DNA of 64,000 bases from Teratosphaeria epicoccoides (taxonomy: Eukaryota > Ascomycota > Dothideomycetes > Mycosphaerellales > Teratosphaeriaceae): the NCBI GenBank assembly GCA_021401465.1, contig JADDMT010000017.1:1-64000 (forward strand). The letters run 5' to 3'. A program made the translations under genes and the position numbers. This document shows positions 41,438 to 52,700 of this stretch, one piece after another (the stretch's first letter is position 1; each line of letters starts with the position of its first letter). The notes beneath the pieces were generated by a model. It was not told where the DNA came from and searched no databases. It saw nothing but the letters and a program-made list of their open reading frames with translations.

Positions 41438-44204
41438 CTAGTAGTAAGGCACCTCCTCGTAGATCGGTGGCCTCCCATCCTGTGCGTCCCAGATGACCTT
41501 GCACTTGTCATCGAGATAAGCACCCTCATCCGTGATTGGAATCACCTTCTCCGTATCCCTGACCTCTTGCCTGCTGATACCCAGCTGATCTCTCGGGATC
41601 CACAACAACGGCGTCGGGCTCGAGATGGCCGGATTGTAATACGCATTGACCTCATCCTCAGGCGAGTAGTCGATCGCAATGTCCTTGGGCACCAGACGAC
41701 GCATGGTCGCGTAGTCAGTGTACTTGTCCGGACGCAACCACTTGGTGAAGAAATTGGGCTTCTTGTGCGGAGCAGGCTCGACCCTATCGGCTTGGGCATC
41801 GATACGGCCTTCCTTATCGGCCGAGCTCTCCTTGAAGCCGCCGACGCTATCGTCATTCTCGGCGGCCAGGAGACGGCGTTCTTCTGCGTCGAGTGACTTG
41901 GGCAGGTAGTCGAGCAGTGGTCCGAGGGCGGCTTGGAGACTGATATGATAAAGAGCAGTGAACACCAAGAAGAGGATCATAAGGACCAGAGGGCCAATAG
42001 CACCTACATGGCTGCCAGTTCCGATAGCGAAGAGGCCGATCAAGCACACCTCGGCGACGTAGATTCCAACGAACAGATGCTGCAAGGCGCGTGGATACAT
42101 GCGGCCCTTGGTGTCTATGTCGGCATGGTTGACGAAGAACATGTTGTACCGGAAGGCGAAGTAGAAGAGCGACAGGCCGATGGTCGCAAAACCCAAGACC
42201 AGCGGAGCGATGGCAGCATAACAAAGCGCGATTACGCACAAGTTAGTGTAGATGGGCATGACGGTGCCCCAGCCCAAGCCCGAAAGCGATATCCAGCGTT
42301 TGTACATTTTGCGGGGCGTTTTGTCCAGAATCTTGCCGAGGACGATGAAGATGATCAGGCCAGTCAGTCCGACCAGAGTACCCGAGACGACAGCCAGGCC
42401 CTGCAGGACAAAGTAGGAAATGTAGAAATTGCTGGCGTTCGGTAGCTTCGAGGCAAGGATTGAGACGGCACTACTCGGATTCTGAGCGATCTGACCTGCG
42501 ACAGCGGAAGCAGCAGAACCAATGGTTGTCACACCAAAGACGTCGATGACCTGGAAGGCGAAGTACCAGTTTTGGACAGTAAGCTCCACAGCGCTAAGCG
42601 TTGGGTCACCGCCAAGCTTTGCCATCGCCCGCAAGATGATCGGCAGCAGCGCCATGAGAACAGCCAGCAGGATCGTTGGAAGCAGGCCAGTCACGATACC
42701 GGCGAGCTGGGTAGGGAGGGCATTGAAGATAGTGGCGACCCAATGGAAGCCGTTGGTCTTCTCCAGCTGGTTGATGTTGGAGATGGCTCCAATAGCTGCG
42801 ACTGGAATGGACCAGAAGATGATCAAGGCCACAACAAACGACAATGTTGCGATCTTGCGGACGACGCGCTCCCACCAGATCAGGCGAAGGTTTTGCCAGA
42901 CGACCTCCTGAGGAGTAATACCGACGAATCGGGGTGACATGTGCAGGGCTTGGTGGTGCGCCAGCGACTGGTATGCAGCCTGTGCTTCAATCAAAGTGTT
43001 GAACTGGACGAACACGGAGTTGAGCATCTTCGCCTCGTGAGCCCGGTGCACGGCCTGGTCGCGGTCAACTTCCGGAATGAGCTTCTTAAGCTCAGCGCGA
43101 GACCAGTCGATTGTGTCCACTTTTTTGCCGATGAGTCCCAGGAAACCAAGCTTGTGACTCGGACGCTGCTTCGGCTTGAGGTATCTCATCGCGATCGACT
43201 CTTCACCGATTGCAACTTCCTCGGAGGCATTGCGCTCGCCGCCATTCTTCTTCTGTGCCTTCATGTGCGCCTTGTTCGCAGTGACGATAAGCTTGGTCTC
43301 GGCACCCTCCAGCTTCATGGCAGTCTTATCGCGCTGCTTCACCTTGTCTTCAAGCTCCTTCGTGTTGGTAGCAAGCCAGATACGCCTCACACCATCACCA
43401 AGCATACCCCTCAACTTGGCCTCGTTCATGTAGTCCTTCGGCACCGAGGTGAAGAGGACCGTCCTGGAGGAGATGCGACTGGCGTACAGCGGCGACATCA
43501 AGTAGGCCTGGCGAAGGTTGATAAAGTAGACGCTCTCGCGGGTGATCATATACATCACAAATGAGAAGAAGATAATCGCGATACCGGCGTGTGCGAACCA
43601 CTTCCAGTAATTTGCAACGTTGCTGAATGATAGGAGGTCCAGCTGCTTGTAGCCATTGCCGCCTGTTGCATTGATCTACACGAAGTCAGCCAGTGATACA
43701 CCGATCTCACCATAGAGCCACTTACAGGAAACAAGACGGGCCAGATTATGCAACATCCGACGAAGCAAATGATGATGGTTATCTTGAGGAACCGCAAGAA
43801 CAAGTAAGCGTCCAGAGAGTGGTGGTTGAGGACATAAGTGTCAGGGATCCTCCAGAACTCGCCAATCCATGCGAACAGCTTGTCGGAGAGCTTGGGTGTG
43901 CGCTGCTCTGGCCGAAGACTGCCCAGGAAAGTCCTGGGCTGGTAGTTGCGCTTGAATCGTGTTCTGAAGATGAGGAACAATATGCCCCAAATGATGGCAA
44001 CGAGCAGAACTGGAAGCAGTGTTGATAACAGTTGTGATACCGTCCTGGCTCCATTCTCAGAGGGATTAGTGCCAGCAGCAGCCTGCAGAGCCCGTCAGCT
44101 GACTGAACGCTTGAGCCTATTGTGTGTGGTAACATGCTGACCCTCGGCATCACTCGAGAGGCCTCCTTCCGAGAGGCCTCATCCCAAGTGCGCGACGACG
44201 CCAT
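41438..44204 (-). CDS. CSC1/OSCA-like calcium-permeable stress-gated cation channel
   Basis: Three exons, 44204-44154, 44082-43726 and 43675-41438, give 881 residues. Intron 1 is GTGATG..CTGAC..TGCAG; intron 2 is GTAAGT..CTGAC..TGTAG (50 nt). The first helix is in exon 2 (LLPVLLVAIIWGILFLIF). The RSN1-type N-terminal domain and a cytosolic RRM-like domain (TVLFTSVPKDYMNEAKLRGM) precede the channel region with about nine more helices. Landmarks include FVQFNTLIEAQAAYQSL, PRFVGITPQEVVWQNLRLIWWER and RYNMFFVNHADIDTKGRMYP. Yeast Csc1 and plant OSCA proteins are osmotically or mechanically gated cation channels. The first exon is less certain than the rest. Confidence 0.92.
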
Positions 44205-45336
44205 CACGATGTGTGCGCCCACACGCGCGGTGGATGGCAATCAGTCCGTGCTCAGTGCGTGGATGGGTGTACCTCTACCGTCGAAGCAAATGCTGATGAA
44301 GATGCCGTGGGTGTCGCGTGCCAGTGGAGAAGGTGATGTCTGCAAAGAATTGCAAAGGGGAGATTGGTCGTTGTATGCAGTATCGTTCCGCAGCAACCGC
44401 AACGCTGTGAAGCTAGGCTGCAATGGGCCGCAGTTGGCAAATCACTGATCGACAGGCGCAGACGTAATGATGGAGCCACGCCAGGCACGCTCCAATGGCT
44501 CCCCCGGCTCCTTCCCACCTCTTCAATCTCAGATCGCTGTGCAGCGGATAGAGACGTTCTAATCAAATGTGGCTCCCGTTTGATCCATTACATACATGCT
44601 CATGGGACCAAATGACAGCGCGTCAACAAATGCCATTGCGACTTCTGCCCACACTGACATGCGCCCGACAGAAACCCACGACAAACCCGTTCCCCTGTGC
44701 TGCTGAAACACCGCGTCCAGCCACAGCTGCGACCCCTCAGCCACACAAAATACTGGGCAGTTCGAGCTGGAAACTGGGTTGTCGGTGCCACGGCGCGGTG
44801 GCGCGCTCGGCACGACAAGATGGACACGGGTTGCAGGATGACGATGTGGAGGCGCCTGTGAGTCGATGCGGGTCTGGATCGAGCGGCTTCACCACGAACT
44901 CCTGCCGAACTTTCTCTTTGTCGCGTCGGTGTGTGCATTGTTGACATGTGACAGGCGAACTTCATAAGCATTATGCCATGCATGGAACTACTGAATGTCT
45001 GAAGCTTGGTACGCTGATCTGTCTCATCCAGTGCGATGGTCAAGCTAGCTTCGGAGGAAACACCGGTGTCTAACGGCTCAGAAACAATGGAATTCGGGCA
45101 CAAAAGAAGCTCTAACTTGTCCGCCTGTCCGGAGGCCCGGAGCAATGCGATACCTATGTACACATGATTTGTAGGCCAGATCGTGCGTACGCACAAGAAG
45201 AAATGCAGTGAAGGGCTGAACCAGATGCACAAGGCATATGACGTTGCTGCCTCACTGATCGCACAAGCGAAGAAGAGATTTAGCAAAGATCTCAGCTACA
45301 GAACGCGCGGTCGCAAATTCGGTCCCCTGCACGATG
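44205..45336. other. Intergenic region upstream of the CSC1-like gene
   Basis: These 1132 bp hold the CSC1-like promoter and the 3' flank of the gene ending at 45337. A 228-codon minus-strand frame (44600-45286) lacks motifs and has no ATG at its start, so it is not called. Confidence 0.4.
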
Positions 45337-48300
45337 TCAGACTTGTTTCGGGACCCCAGTGCTGATCCAGGGCCCGTCAATCAGCCCTCCGACTCTGGAA
45401 AGCACACGATCACCACCCAGCACATGACCGAAGTGATGCCTTCGAGCTGAAGCAGACGTACACACGAAAGCAGCTAGACCGGCGTCAGCTGAGATAGCAC
45501 TTTGCAAAGGAGGGAAAGTTGCTTCGCTCCCGTGCTGAGCCTCCTGATCCTTCACCTGGCCAAGGATAGCCTGTGCAGCATATGCGTTGAGGCCAGCAGT
45601 CCTCAGAAAGCGTTCCCACAAGGTCTCATCTGGCAACAGCTTCATGCTTCTGTTGGTGATGGTTGCAGATTGAGAGATCGTCGCTGCGATCCACTTCGTC
45701 AGCTCACGCTCGTCACCTGGTACGTATCTGACATCGATGTCGCAGTCCAAGGTGGAGATGAAAGCCATAAAATCAGCTAGCGCTTCGCAGTCCCGTGGGT
45801 CTAAAGCGGTTGATGAGGTCTGACCTTCGTGCTGTCTTTGGCGTCCTTCGCTGACGAGTATGGTGAGTCTCTCGTAGTGCAGGGCGACCAGGCAAGTGCG
45901 CTCGCGCACGCCGAAGAAAGCTGTCTGGCCGGGCAGAGAGCGCTGCTTGAGCTTCTGCAGCGTCGTCATGACCAGACCAGCCGCTGGTGAGAGCGTGATG
46001 TCCGCTTCAGGGTTCGATGTGACTTGAGAGCTGTTGCTGCCCGGCGGCGCAGCAGATATAGCGGCTCGCTCTATCATATCGAGATTTGGCAGCATTGTCT
46101 GCAGCTCTCGTACGAGTGCTCGATTTGAAACGACTTGTGTGGACGTCACAATCTGCATCTCTCGACGAGCTTGTATCATCGTTGGGTTGGACAGAGCCTC
46201 TTGAGGCTGTTGCCATGGTGCCGAAGCTACTGGTGCAACCATTACTGCGGCTGGAACTGGAGGCTTGATTGGTTGTGGGTGGTGGTGGTTGACCTGGTGA
46301 ACAGGATGGTCTGCTTGCCTTCCTTGCAAGCCCATGAACCCTACTAAGCCTCCTCCCTCAAACAAATCGCTGACACGAGAAGGCTTGAACTGCTTTCTCA
46401 TCTGTTCCGGTCGATCTGCAGCCTCCGAGCCGTTTTGCCCCAGCTCGAGCTTTCTCTTCAGCAGAAGTGCGCTCATACTGCGCCGAGCCGGCTCTGCTGG
46501 CCGCGGCTGCGCGTTTTCATATGCTTCGACAGGTATTGGACCTTGCAGAGGCATACTATTGTCTCGTGGAGGGAGCATTGGCGCCAGCAGTGGAGCGGTA
46601 TACGATGTCACATCGATCGGCGAGTTTGGTCTCGGTTCGAGCTGCACATCGCTGGGACCGACTTCTCGTTGTGGGTTTGGGATGGTATGCGGCTGTGTGG
46701 AGCCATCATCACCTTCATCGGCTCCAACACAATTAGCCGGCTCCAGCTCCTCGTCATCGCTTTCTGAGGCGTCTAGCAGTCTCAGCCCATCCGTCTTCGA
46801 GATCAGACTATTGACGTCGAGCTCTTCATCGAGCTCAAGATCTGCCATGTAGCGAGAAGCTGACTTGTCATCATCAATCTCCTCCGCAAGGTTGACCTTG
46901 CCAAGCCTGGCTGGAAAGGGAATCCAATGCAGCGCACGTTCGAGCCTTGACACGCCACCCCAGTGGCTCTCGCCTTTGAGCAGCTCGTGCTTAGTGTAGC
47001 CCATGAGCGCTCGCTGTGCTGAAAACCCGCAGCCAGTACCGCCGGGACGAGTAGACGCTCTCCAAGGGACTGCGGGCTCGTTCAAAGGAGTCGACGGAAT
47101 GGGCATCCGCATCGTGGTATCGAACTCAACGAGGCTTTCGCTCCTCGCCGTGTCATTGATCGCCCCAACGACAGGCAAGAGCTCAGCGACGAGATACTCC
47201 TGCAAGTTCTTCTCGGCAAAGTCAGGATCGAAGACTGAGAGGTCAGGGTCGGGTTCTGGGACCAACGACTGAACGTCATGAGGAATTGACACGCGCTCCA
47301 GTGACCCAAGTCCCTCTCTCGAATGCTCTGTGCCTATTGAGCTTTGTGCAAGCATTGGAACCTCAACTTCGAGCTGTGACGGCCGAGCGCTCGCCTCCGG
47401 CGGAGAGGACGTGTCATCCAGGGAATCTAAGCCGGGGAAGAGCATTTTTGGATCAGTGGTCTCTTGGCCAAAGCCTCTCATGTTGTGGCGAGCCAGATCC
47501 GGAGATACGTCCATCCGCAGAATGCTCTGATTCACATTGATGAGATCTTTTGCAATCAGATCTTCTGGCGAAGAAGTAAGTGGCATTTGCTGCATCGAGT
47601 TAGGAAGGACCGGCGGGCTGTGCGGCGGTGAGTGGGGCAGCAGCGGCGGAGTCATTGCCTGCGGTGCTTGTCGCGCCCGACCCAGCCTCAGACAGGCATT
47701 ATAAGCTTCTTGAGCATCGAATGATGGCAGGCTCATGAGCTCCTTCAAGTAAAGCATGACATCTCGGTCAACCTCCAGCTTCTCAGTCCGAGCATCGTGT
47801 TCCTTGCAGCCTGGAAGGCCGGCTGCGTCTTTGGGCCAGGCAAGAGCTTCACCCTTCTCGACGTCAAGGTTGAATGGTCGAATTCCATGGATGGAGATCG
47901 TAACGGCATTCTTGCGTCTGAGGTTTTCGAGCTCCTGCTCAGGATCACAGCGGAGCAACGGCTCGATGAGTCTCAAGTCGGCGAAAGTCTGATGGACATC
48001 TTGCACAGCCAGCAGAAGGCGACTGTCATCTTTGCCCAATGCCATGACCTGGGCAAGAAAACTGGCCGAGTCCTTGTCGACCTCCCATTTCTCCAGCGTC
48101 GCTGGATTGCCCAGAGCGTTCATGCCGGTGGTGAGGTATGGATCCGTCATTTCGTCAATCTGTGTCGGTGGTGGCGTTGGGAGGCCGAGTGGTCTGAACG
48201 GATCGTCGAGCAGGTAGTCCTGACACAGACCTTCGTCCCTCGCTTCCTGGGCAAGCGATGGCATCTCGTTGAAATACGCAAGATCGGATTCGTCTTCAGC

Positions 48301-48840
48301 AGACCAACAGTCGCTCACAATAGCATGTCGGTCTCGGTCGATGGCAACAGAGTTGTCGTCATCCATGACCTGCGCGCCGTCAATGCAAGCTCGCAAACTG
48401 TCTTCTCCCGTCGGAAGTCGCTGGCTCACAAATTCCTGGCTCGCATCGCCGTTCTCGTGCCGACTGAAGCCGTGGTGGCCCTGTAGATTCGACGCTGGAT
48501 GCTCATGCATATCACAAGTGAGTGTAGCATCCTCTGGAGTCGCCATGTCATTACAACTATCGAGCGAATGGTTGTCACTGGCACGGTACGTGACACGTCT
48601 TGTTTCCTTGTCATATGAGAAAGGGGGTTCAATGTTTCTGAACAGATCTCCACCGATGTTCTGAATGCGTGTGAGGAAGTCGGTGTTGCCCTCACATGTC
48701 GACTGCCGGCTCTGCATGTACGGATCTTGGCTGTCGCCGTAAAGATCAACGTCGTTCAGACGAGGGGCACTGTCGGCGCCAAGAGCAGTGGTAAGCGGTG
48801 TTGACCGACCCTGCGCATTGATGGCACGGAAGCCGGCCAT
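45337..48840 (-). CDS. Large fungal protein with XPF-like C-terminal fold and helix-hairpin-helix (possible Zip2/SHOC1-like)
   Basis: A single-exon 1167-residue protein. The first ~900 residues are variable, acidic and Ser/Pro-rich, with islands such as MSALLLKRKLELG. The last ~220 residues (about 945-1167) are compact: DITLSPAAGLVMTTLQKLKQ, RERTCLVALHYERLTILVSEG, ALADFMAFISTLDCDIDVRYVPG, then LPDETLWERFLRTAGLNAYAAQAIL, which looks like a helix-hairpin-helix. This strand/helix order is like the ERCC4/XPF nuclease fold without an obvious GDxnERKxxxD catalytic motif. I recall this family being annotated only as a fungal domain of unknown function. A role like Zip2/SHOC1 in meiotic crossover formation is an inference. 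Start at the ATG in AATATGGCCGG. Confidence 0.72.
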   Translation of the reverse strand: MAGFRAINAQGRSTPLTTALGADSAPRLNDVDLYGDSQDPYMQSRQSTCEGNTDFLTRIQNIGGDLFRNIEPPFSYDKETRRVTYRASDNHSLDSCNDMATPEDATLTCDMHEHPASNLQGHHGFSRHENGDASQEFVSQRLPTGEDSLRACIDGAQVMDDDNSVAIDRDRHAIVSDCWSAEDESDLAYFNEMPSLAQEARDEGLCQDYLLDDPFRPLGLPTPPPTQIDEMTDPYLTTGMNALGNPATLEKWEVDKDSASFLAQVMALGKDDSRLLLAVQDVHQTFADLRLIEPLLRCDPEQELENLRRKNAVTISIHGIRPFNLDVEKGEALAWPKDAAGLPGCKEHDARTEKLEVDRDVMLYLKELMSLPSFDAQEAYNACLRLGRARQAPQAMTPPLLPHSPPHSPPVLPNSMQQMPLTSSPEDLIAKDLINVNQSILRMDVSPDLARHNMRGFGQETTDPKMLFPGLDSLDDTSSPPEASARPSQLEVEVPMLAQSSIGTEHSREGLGSLERVSIPHDVQSLVPEPDPDLSVFDPDFAEKNLQEYLVAELLPVVGAINDTARSESLVEFDTTMRMPIPSTPLNEPAVPWRASTRPGGTGCGFSAQRALMGYTKHELLKGESHWGGVSRLERALHWIPFPARLGKVNLAEEIDDDKSASRYMADLELDEELDVNSLISKTDGLRLLDASESDDEELEPANCVGADEGDDGSTQPHTIPNPQREVGPSDVQLEPRPNSPIDVTSYTAPLLAPMLPPRDNSMPLQGPIPVEAYENAQPRPAEPARRSMSALLLKRKLELGQNGSEAADRPEQMRKQFKPSRVSDLFEGGGLVGFMGLQGRQADHPVHQVNHHHPQPIKPPVPAAVMVAPVASAPWQQPQEALSNPTMIQARREMQIVTSTQVVSNRALVRELQTMLPNLDMIERAAISAAPPGSNSSQVTSNPEADITLSPAAGLVMTTLQKLKQRSLPGQTAFFGVRERTCLVALHYERLTILVSEGRQRQHEGQTSSTALDPRDCEALADFMAFISTLDCDIDVRYVPGDERELTKWIAATISQSATITNRSMKLLPDETLWERFLRTAGLNAYAAQAILGQVKDQEAQHGSEATFPPLQSAISADAGLAAFVCTSASARRHHFGHVLGGDRVLSRVGGLIDGPWISTGVPKQV

Positions 48841-49731
48841 ATTACATGTTACATGCGCTTTGATCACTGGAATGTGGCCGGTAGCACACGACCGAGCAAA
48901 TTAGACGAGGTATGAGGCTTAGAGAAGAGAAGATAAAGTGAGGTCGGCATAAACTTGCGGTGTCGAGGTCGCACCTTCCTCTTACTTCACAAATGCCTGC
49001 TCTACATGTACTGGGAAACGTGGGGTGGTGAACGGACAGGAAGATCCATTGCTGTGCTTGCACACTTAGCAAGATAATCTGAGATCGGTGTTCGTGGTAG
49101 ATATTGACTGTGTTGCCCGTAGCATGCGATGCAGTCAGTCCACATATCTACATGTAGCTCACATTGCGGCCCATGACAGACTTGACTGTCCGTGACAAAT
49201 CGACAGACCAATCGCCCAGCCGTCGCGAGACTGTGCCAATCGGTCAAGGGTCAGGACAGCAGACCGGTTGTCTGAAGCTACTTGGCTGCTCACTAGACAG
49301 CCTCTCCTGCTCGAAGCTGCAAGAGCAGTCTGACGGGCCAAGACGCGCTCAGGCAAAAGCGCGGTAGGACTTGCGCCAACACTAGGTTACGAGGCGTCTC
49401 CTTCTTCTTTGAAGATTCAGGACAATGGGAAATAAATATTATACATATATATATATATATATACCTATATATACATTAGGGGATGAGCCAAAGGGGCGGT
49501 CACATAATGTGGGTCATGCTGGGCGCTGGTGCAGGGATGGTGCAGTGGCAAGAAAGTCTAAAAAGTGCAGTTCGCGTGCCTTCTGCGTTACGGAGGTAGC
49601 CGATTTTTCTCACGAATCTCTGCCACCATCATTCTTTGCAGTGTCGCATCTTGATCTCATCGCGCTGGGTATCGGGGGAGTGTTGGGAGCTGAGGATATC
49701 CGGTGCGCCGCTACTTCCGTCCATCGTCATC
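48841..49731. promoter_or_regulatory. Divergent promoter region before RPO41, with a (TA)n tract
   Basis: This 891-bp region lies between outward-reading starts (48840 minus, 49732 plus). It contains a (TA)n microsatellite at about 49440-49476. No gene is seen. Confidence 0.45.
49440..49476. repeat. (TA)n microsatellite
   Basis: An alternating TATA tract, about 37 bp with one interrupting C, within the RPO41 promoter region. Confidence 0.9.
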
Positions 49732-52700
49732 ATGCTCGTTCGATCTGCTGCACGGAGACAACGGCGTCATGCATCACAGCTTCTCGCGGCCTCCTTTGCG
49801 CAACTGCATTTACCATGGCTCGCGCCAGCACAGCTCCGGTGGACTGCATCGCAGATTGTGGCAGACCGAGAGGTCCGTCCGTGGCGACGACAATCGAGCT
49901 TGTCCAAGTTGCGACAATCACACCAGCAAAAGAGGCAGCTTGCCACAGCGGCCGATCAATACCAAGACTTACCACTGGTTCAGTATCCGCCACCTGGCTA
50001 TAGCGCCGGCTTTCGCAATACTGCTGACAAGAACGTGCCGTGGGACTTCGGTAAGGCGAAGTTGGGGAAACAGCCAGGGACGGACCCGTCGTACTCGAGC
50101 CTGCGACCCTACCAAGACCCCATAATCATCAACACTACCCTGCAACGGCCAGAACACTTGATCAAGGTGCAACATGGCATATACGGCACCGCTATGGACC
50201 TTTTGCAGCACCTCCATACGAGTATACAGATTGGTCGTCTGACCCGAGCAGAGGCCATCATCCGACGATTAGCGGAGCAGACATCAGTCAAGGCACCCGA
50301 ATTAATCCACGCGCATACATTGTATTTGGAGGAGCTCCTGCGGACGTTGGCGTCCCAAGGTAAGACTGGCCAGGCGCAGCAGACGCTGACGACTATGCAA
50401 AGATGGTTCGAACTGGAGGTACGGAAGAAAGGAGTGCAGCCGGATGGCAAGATGCTGGTGGCGATGACAAGAGCTGCGATCAGAGGCATGGAAGGCAAGC
50501 AGCGAGATCGAGCTATCAGGCGATACGCAGACTGGGCGGAAACTCTAAGCTCTGACATCCACGACGAAGTGCTTGGCGGATCAGAACTTTATGATGACAA
50601 CGAGTTCACGATTCTTGGTCGTGCCACATCGCAGTTCTACGAATTGGAGCCAGAGCCGAGTGTGCAGCCAGCCTTGGGCCCGCCACTGCAGAAGCAGAAG
50701 GAGTTCGCGTGGGGTACACTGGACCATAATGTCCTGCCACAGGTGAGGGCCACCGAGCAGAAAGGAAGTGGCTTGGAAAGTGTCAAGAAGTCGATGCAGA
50801 CTTTCATCGGCCTACCACCGCTACCGCAAGATGCCGCAATCGAAGAACAGCGCGAGCGAGCACTTGAGCGCCAGCGCCTGATGGAAGAGACATCCGTCGA
50901 GATCGCGATTGACAAGTGGCGCAAGGCGGATGATGATCTTCGCAAGATCGGCATCATGACGGCCATGCAGAGCAAGCCGATGGGTGCGTTGATGTGGCAA
51001 TGGTACCAGGCGCTCTTACCAGCTATACAAGAAGAGCTAGCAGAGGTCAAAAAGCTTCTCAACGAAGAGCAGGACAGGAAAGCCGACGATCGATATCACT
51101 ATGGTCCGTACATGGAGCTCCTGCCTCCAGAAAAGCTAGCTGCAAACACGATCTTGTTTGTCATGTCGAAGATGGCTCCTGGAAAAACCAAGAAATCGAA
51201 GTATGAGTCGGAGCCGAAGCTAGTGAATCTGACGACAGGACTAGGAAAGCTGTTAGAGGCTGAAACGGTTGCCGAGGCGGTCATGCGGAGGTCGAAGGAC
51301 GCCGGTTCGAGCAAGAGGAAAGGTGTCAGGCGTGCTCAGAAGGCTTTGATGCAGAAGCTCAGGCGAAGGGGTGCTAGTGGGCTCTCCGTTGAGGAACGAT
51401 TGGAACTTGCCGAGTCAAATCTGCTGTCATATGTCACATGGCCAGTTGCGACACAAGTCAAGTTTGGAGCCATGCTCGTGCAGAAGCTGATTGAGAGTGC
51501 CAATTTGCCTGTCACGCGCGAGCATCCACGTACGAAAGAAGAGATCACCCAGATGCAGCCGGCTTTTCTGCATCGCATGAAGTGGGTGCTTGGTAAGAAG
51601 ATCGGTGTCGTTGCACCAAACCCGGCGCTGCTGGACAAGCTGCAGAGCGAGCCGTTGGGAAGCATAATCGCAAAGCAGATGCCTATGGTCGTTGAGCCTC
51701 AGCCGTGGACCGGGTGGTATCAAGGCGGCTATTTGCACTACTCGAATCCGATCTTGAGACTTGCAGCTGGCGCGAAGGACGGCAAGGACTATTTCATGGC
51801 CGCTGACCGCAAAGGTGATATGGCACAGGTGTACGCGGGTCTGACCGCTTTGTCCAAGGTACCCTGGAGAGTGCATCCCGGCGTGCTTAAGGTGCAGATC
51901 GAAGCCTGGAATTCTGGGGAGGAAGTCGCCAACTTCGCCCCTCTCAGCCCAAAGTGCGACATTCCAACAGAGCCGGAAACTGGTTCAGATCCCGCACCTC
52001 GGCGGCGATGGCTGCAGCAGCTGCGCGATATTGAGAACAGAAAATCAGGTCTGCACTCAAAGAGATGTTTTCAAAACTTTCAGCTCGAGATCGCACGGGC
52101 CGTAGCCAACGAAACGCTGTACTTCCCGCACAACATGGATTTCCGCGGCCGTGCCTACCCAATACCGCCATATCTCAACCACATGGGTGCTGACAACGTA
52201 CGTGGGCTGCTTGTCTTCGCAGAGGGCAAGCCGCTCGGCGAGACTGGACTTCGATGGCTCAAGATTCACATGGCCACTGTGGCTGGGTACGATAAAGCCA
52301 GCATGGAGGACCGCATCAAATTCACAGAAGAGCACATGGACGATATTCGCGACTCCGTTCAGAACCCGCTTGACGGCAAGCGATGGTGGCTGCAGGCAGA
52401 GGATGCATGGCAGACACTTGCGGCATGCTTCGAGTTGACTGCTGCTCTTGACTCACCCGATCCAACGCATTATGTGAGCCATCTTCCGATTCAGCAGGAT
52501 GGTACCTGCAACGGTCTTCAACACTACGCTGCATTGGGCGGAGACGAAATAGGCGCCAGGCAGGTGAACTTGATGCCAGGTGACAAGCCTGCTGACGTGT
52601 ATACTGCTGTCGCCGAGATTGTCAATGCTGAGGTAAAAAAAGATGCTGAAGCCGGCCACCCAATCGCGCAGAGGCTGCATGGTCGTATTACGAGGAAGTG

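Noticed and set aside
42941..43564. 207-codon frame antisense to the CSC1-like gene
   Set aside because: It is a shadow frame; the channel protein is intact on the other strand.
44600..45286. 228-codon minus-strand frame between the CSC1-like and XPF-like genes
   Set aside because: It has no ATG at its start and no family features, and it overlaps a plus-strand frame of similar quality.
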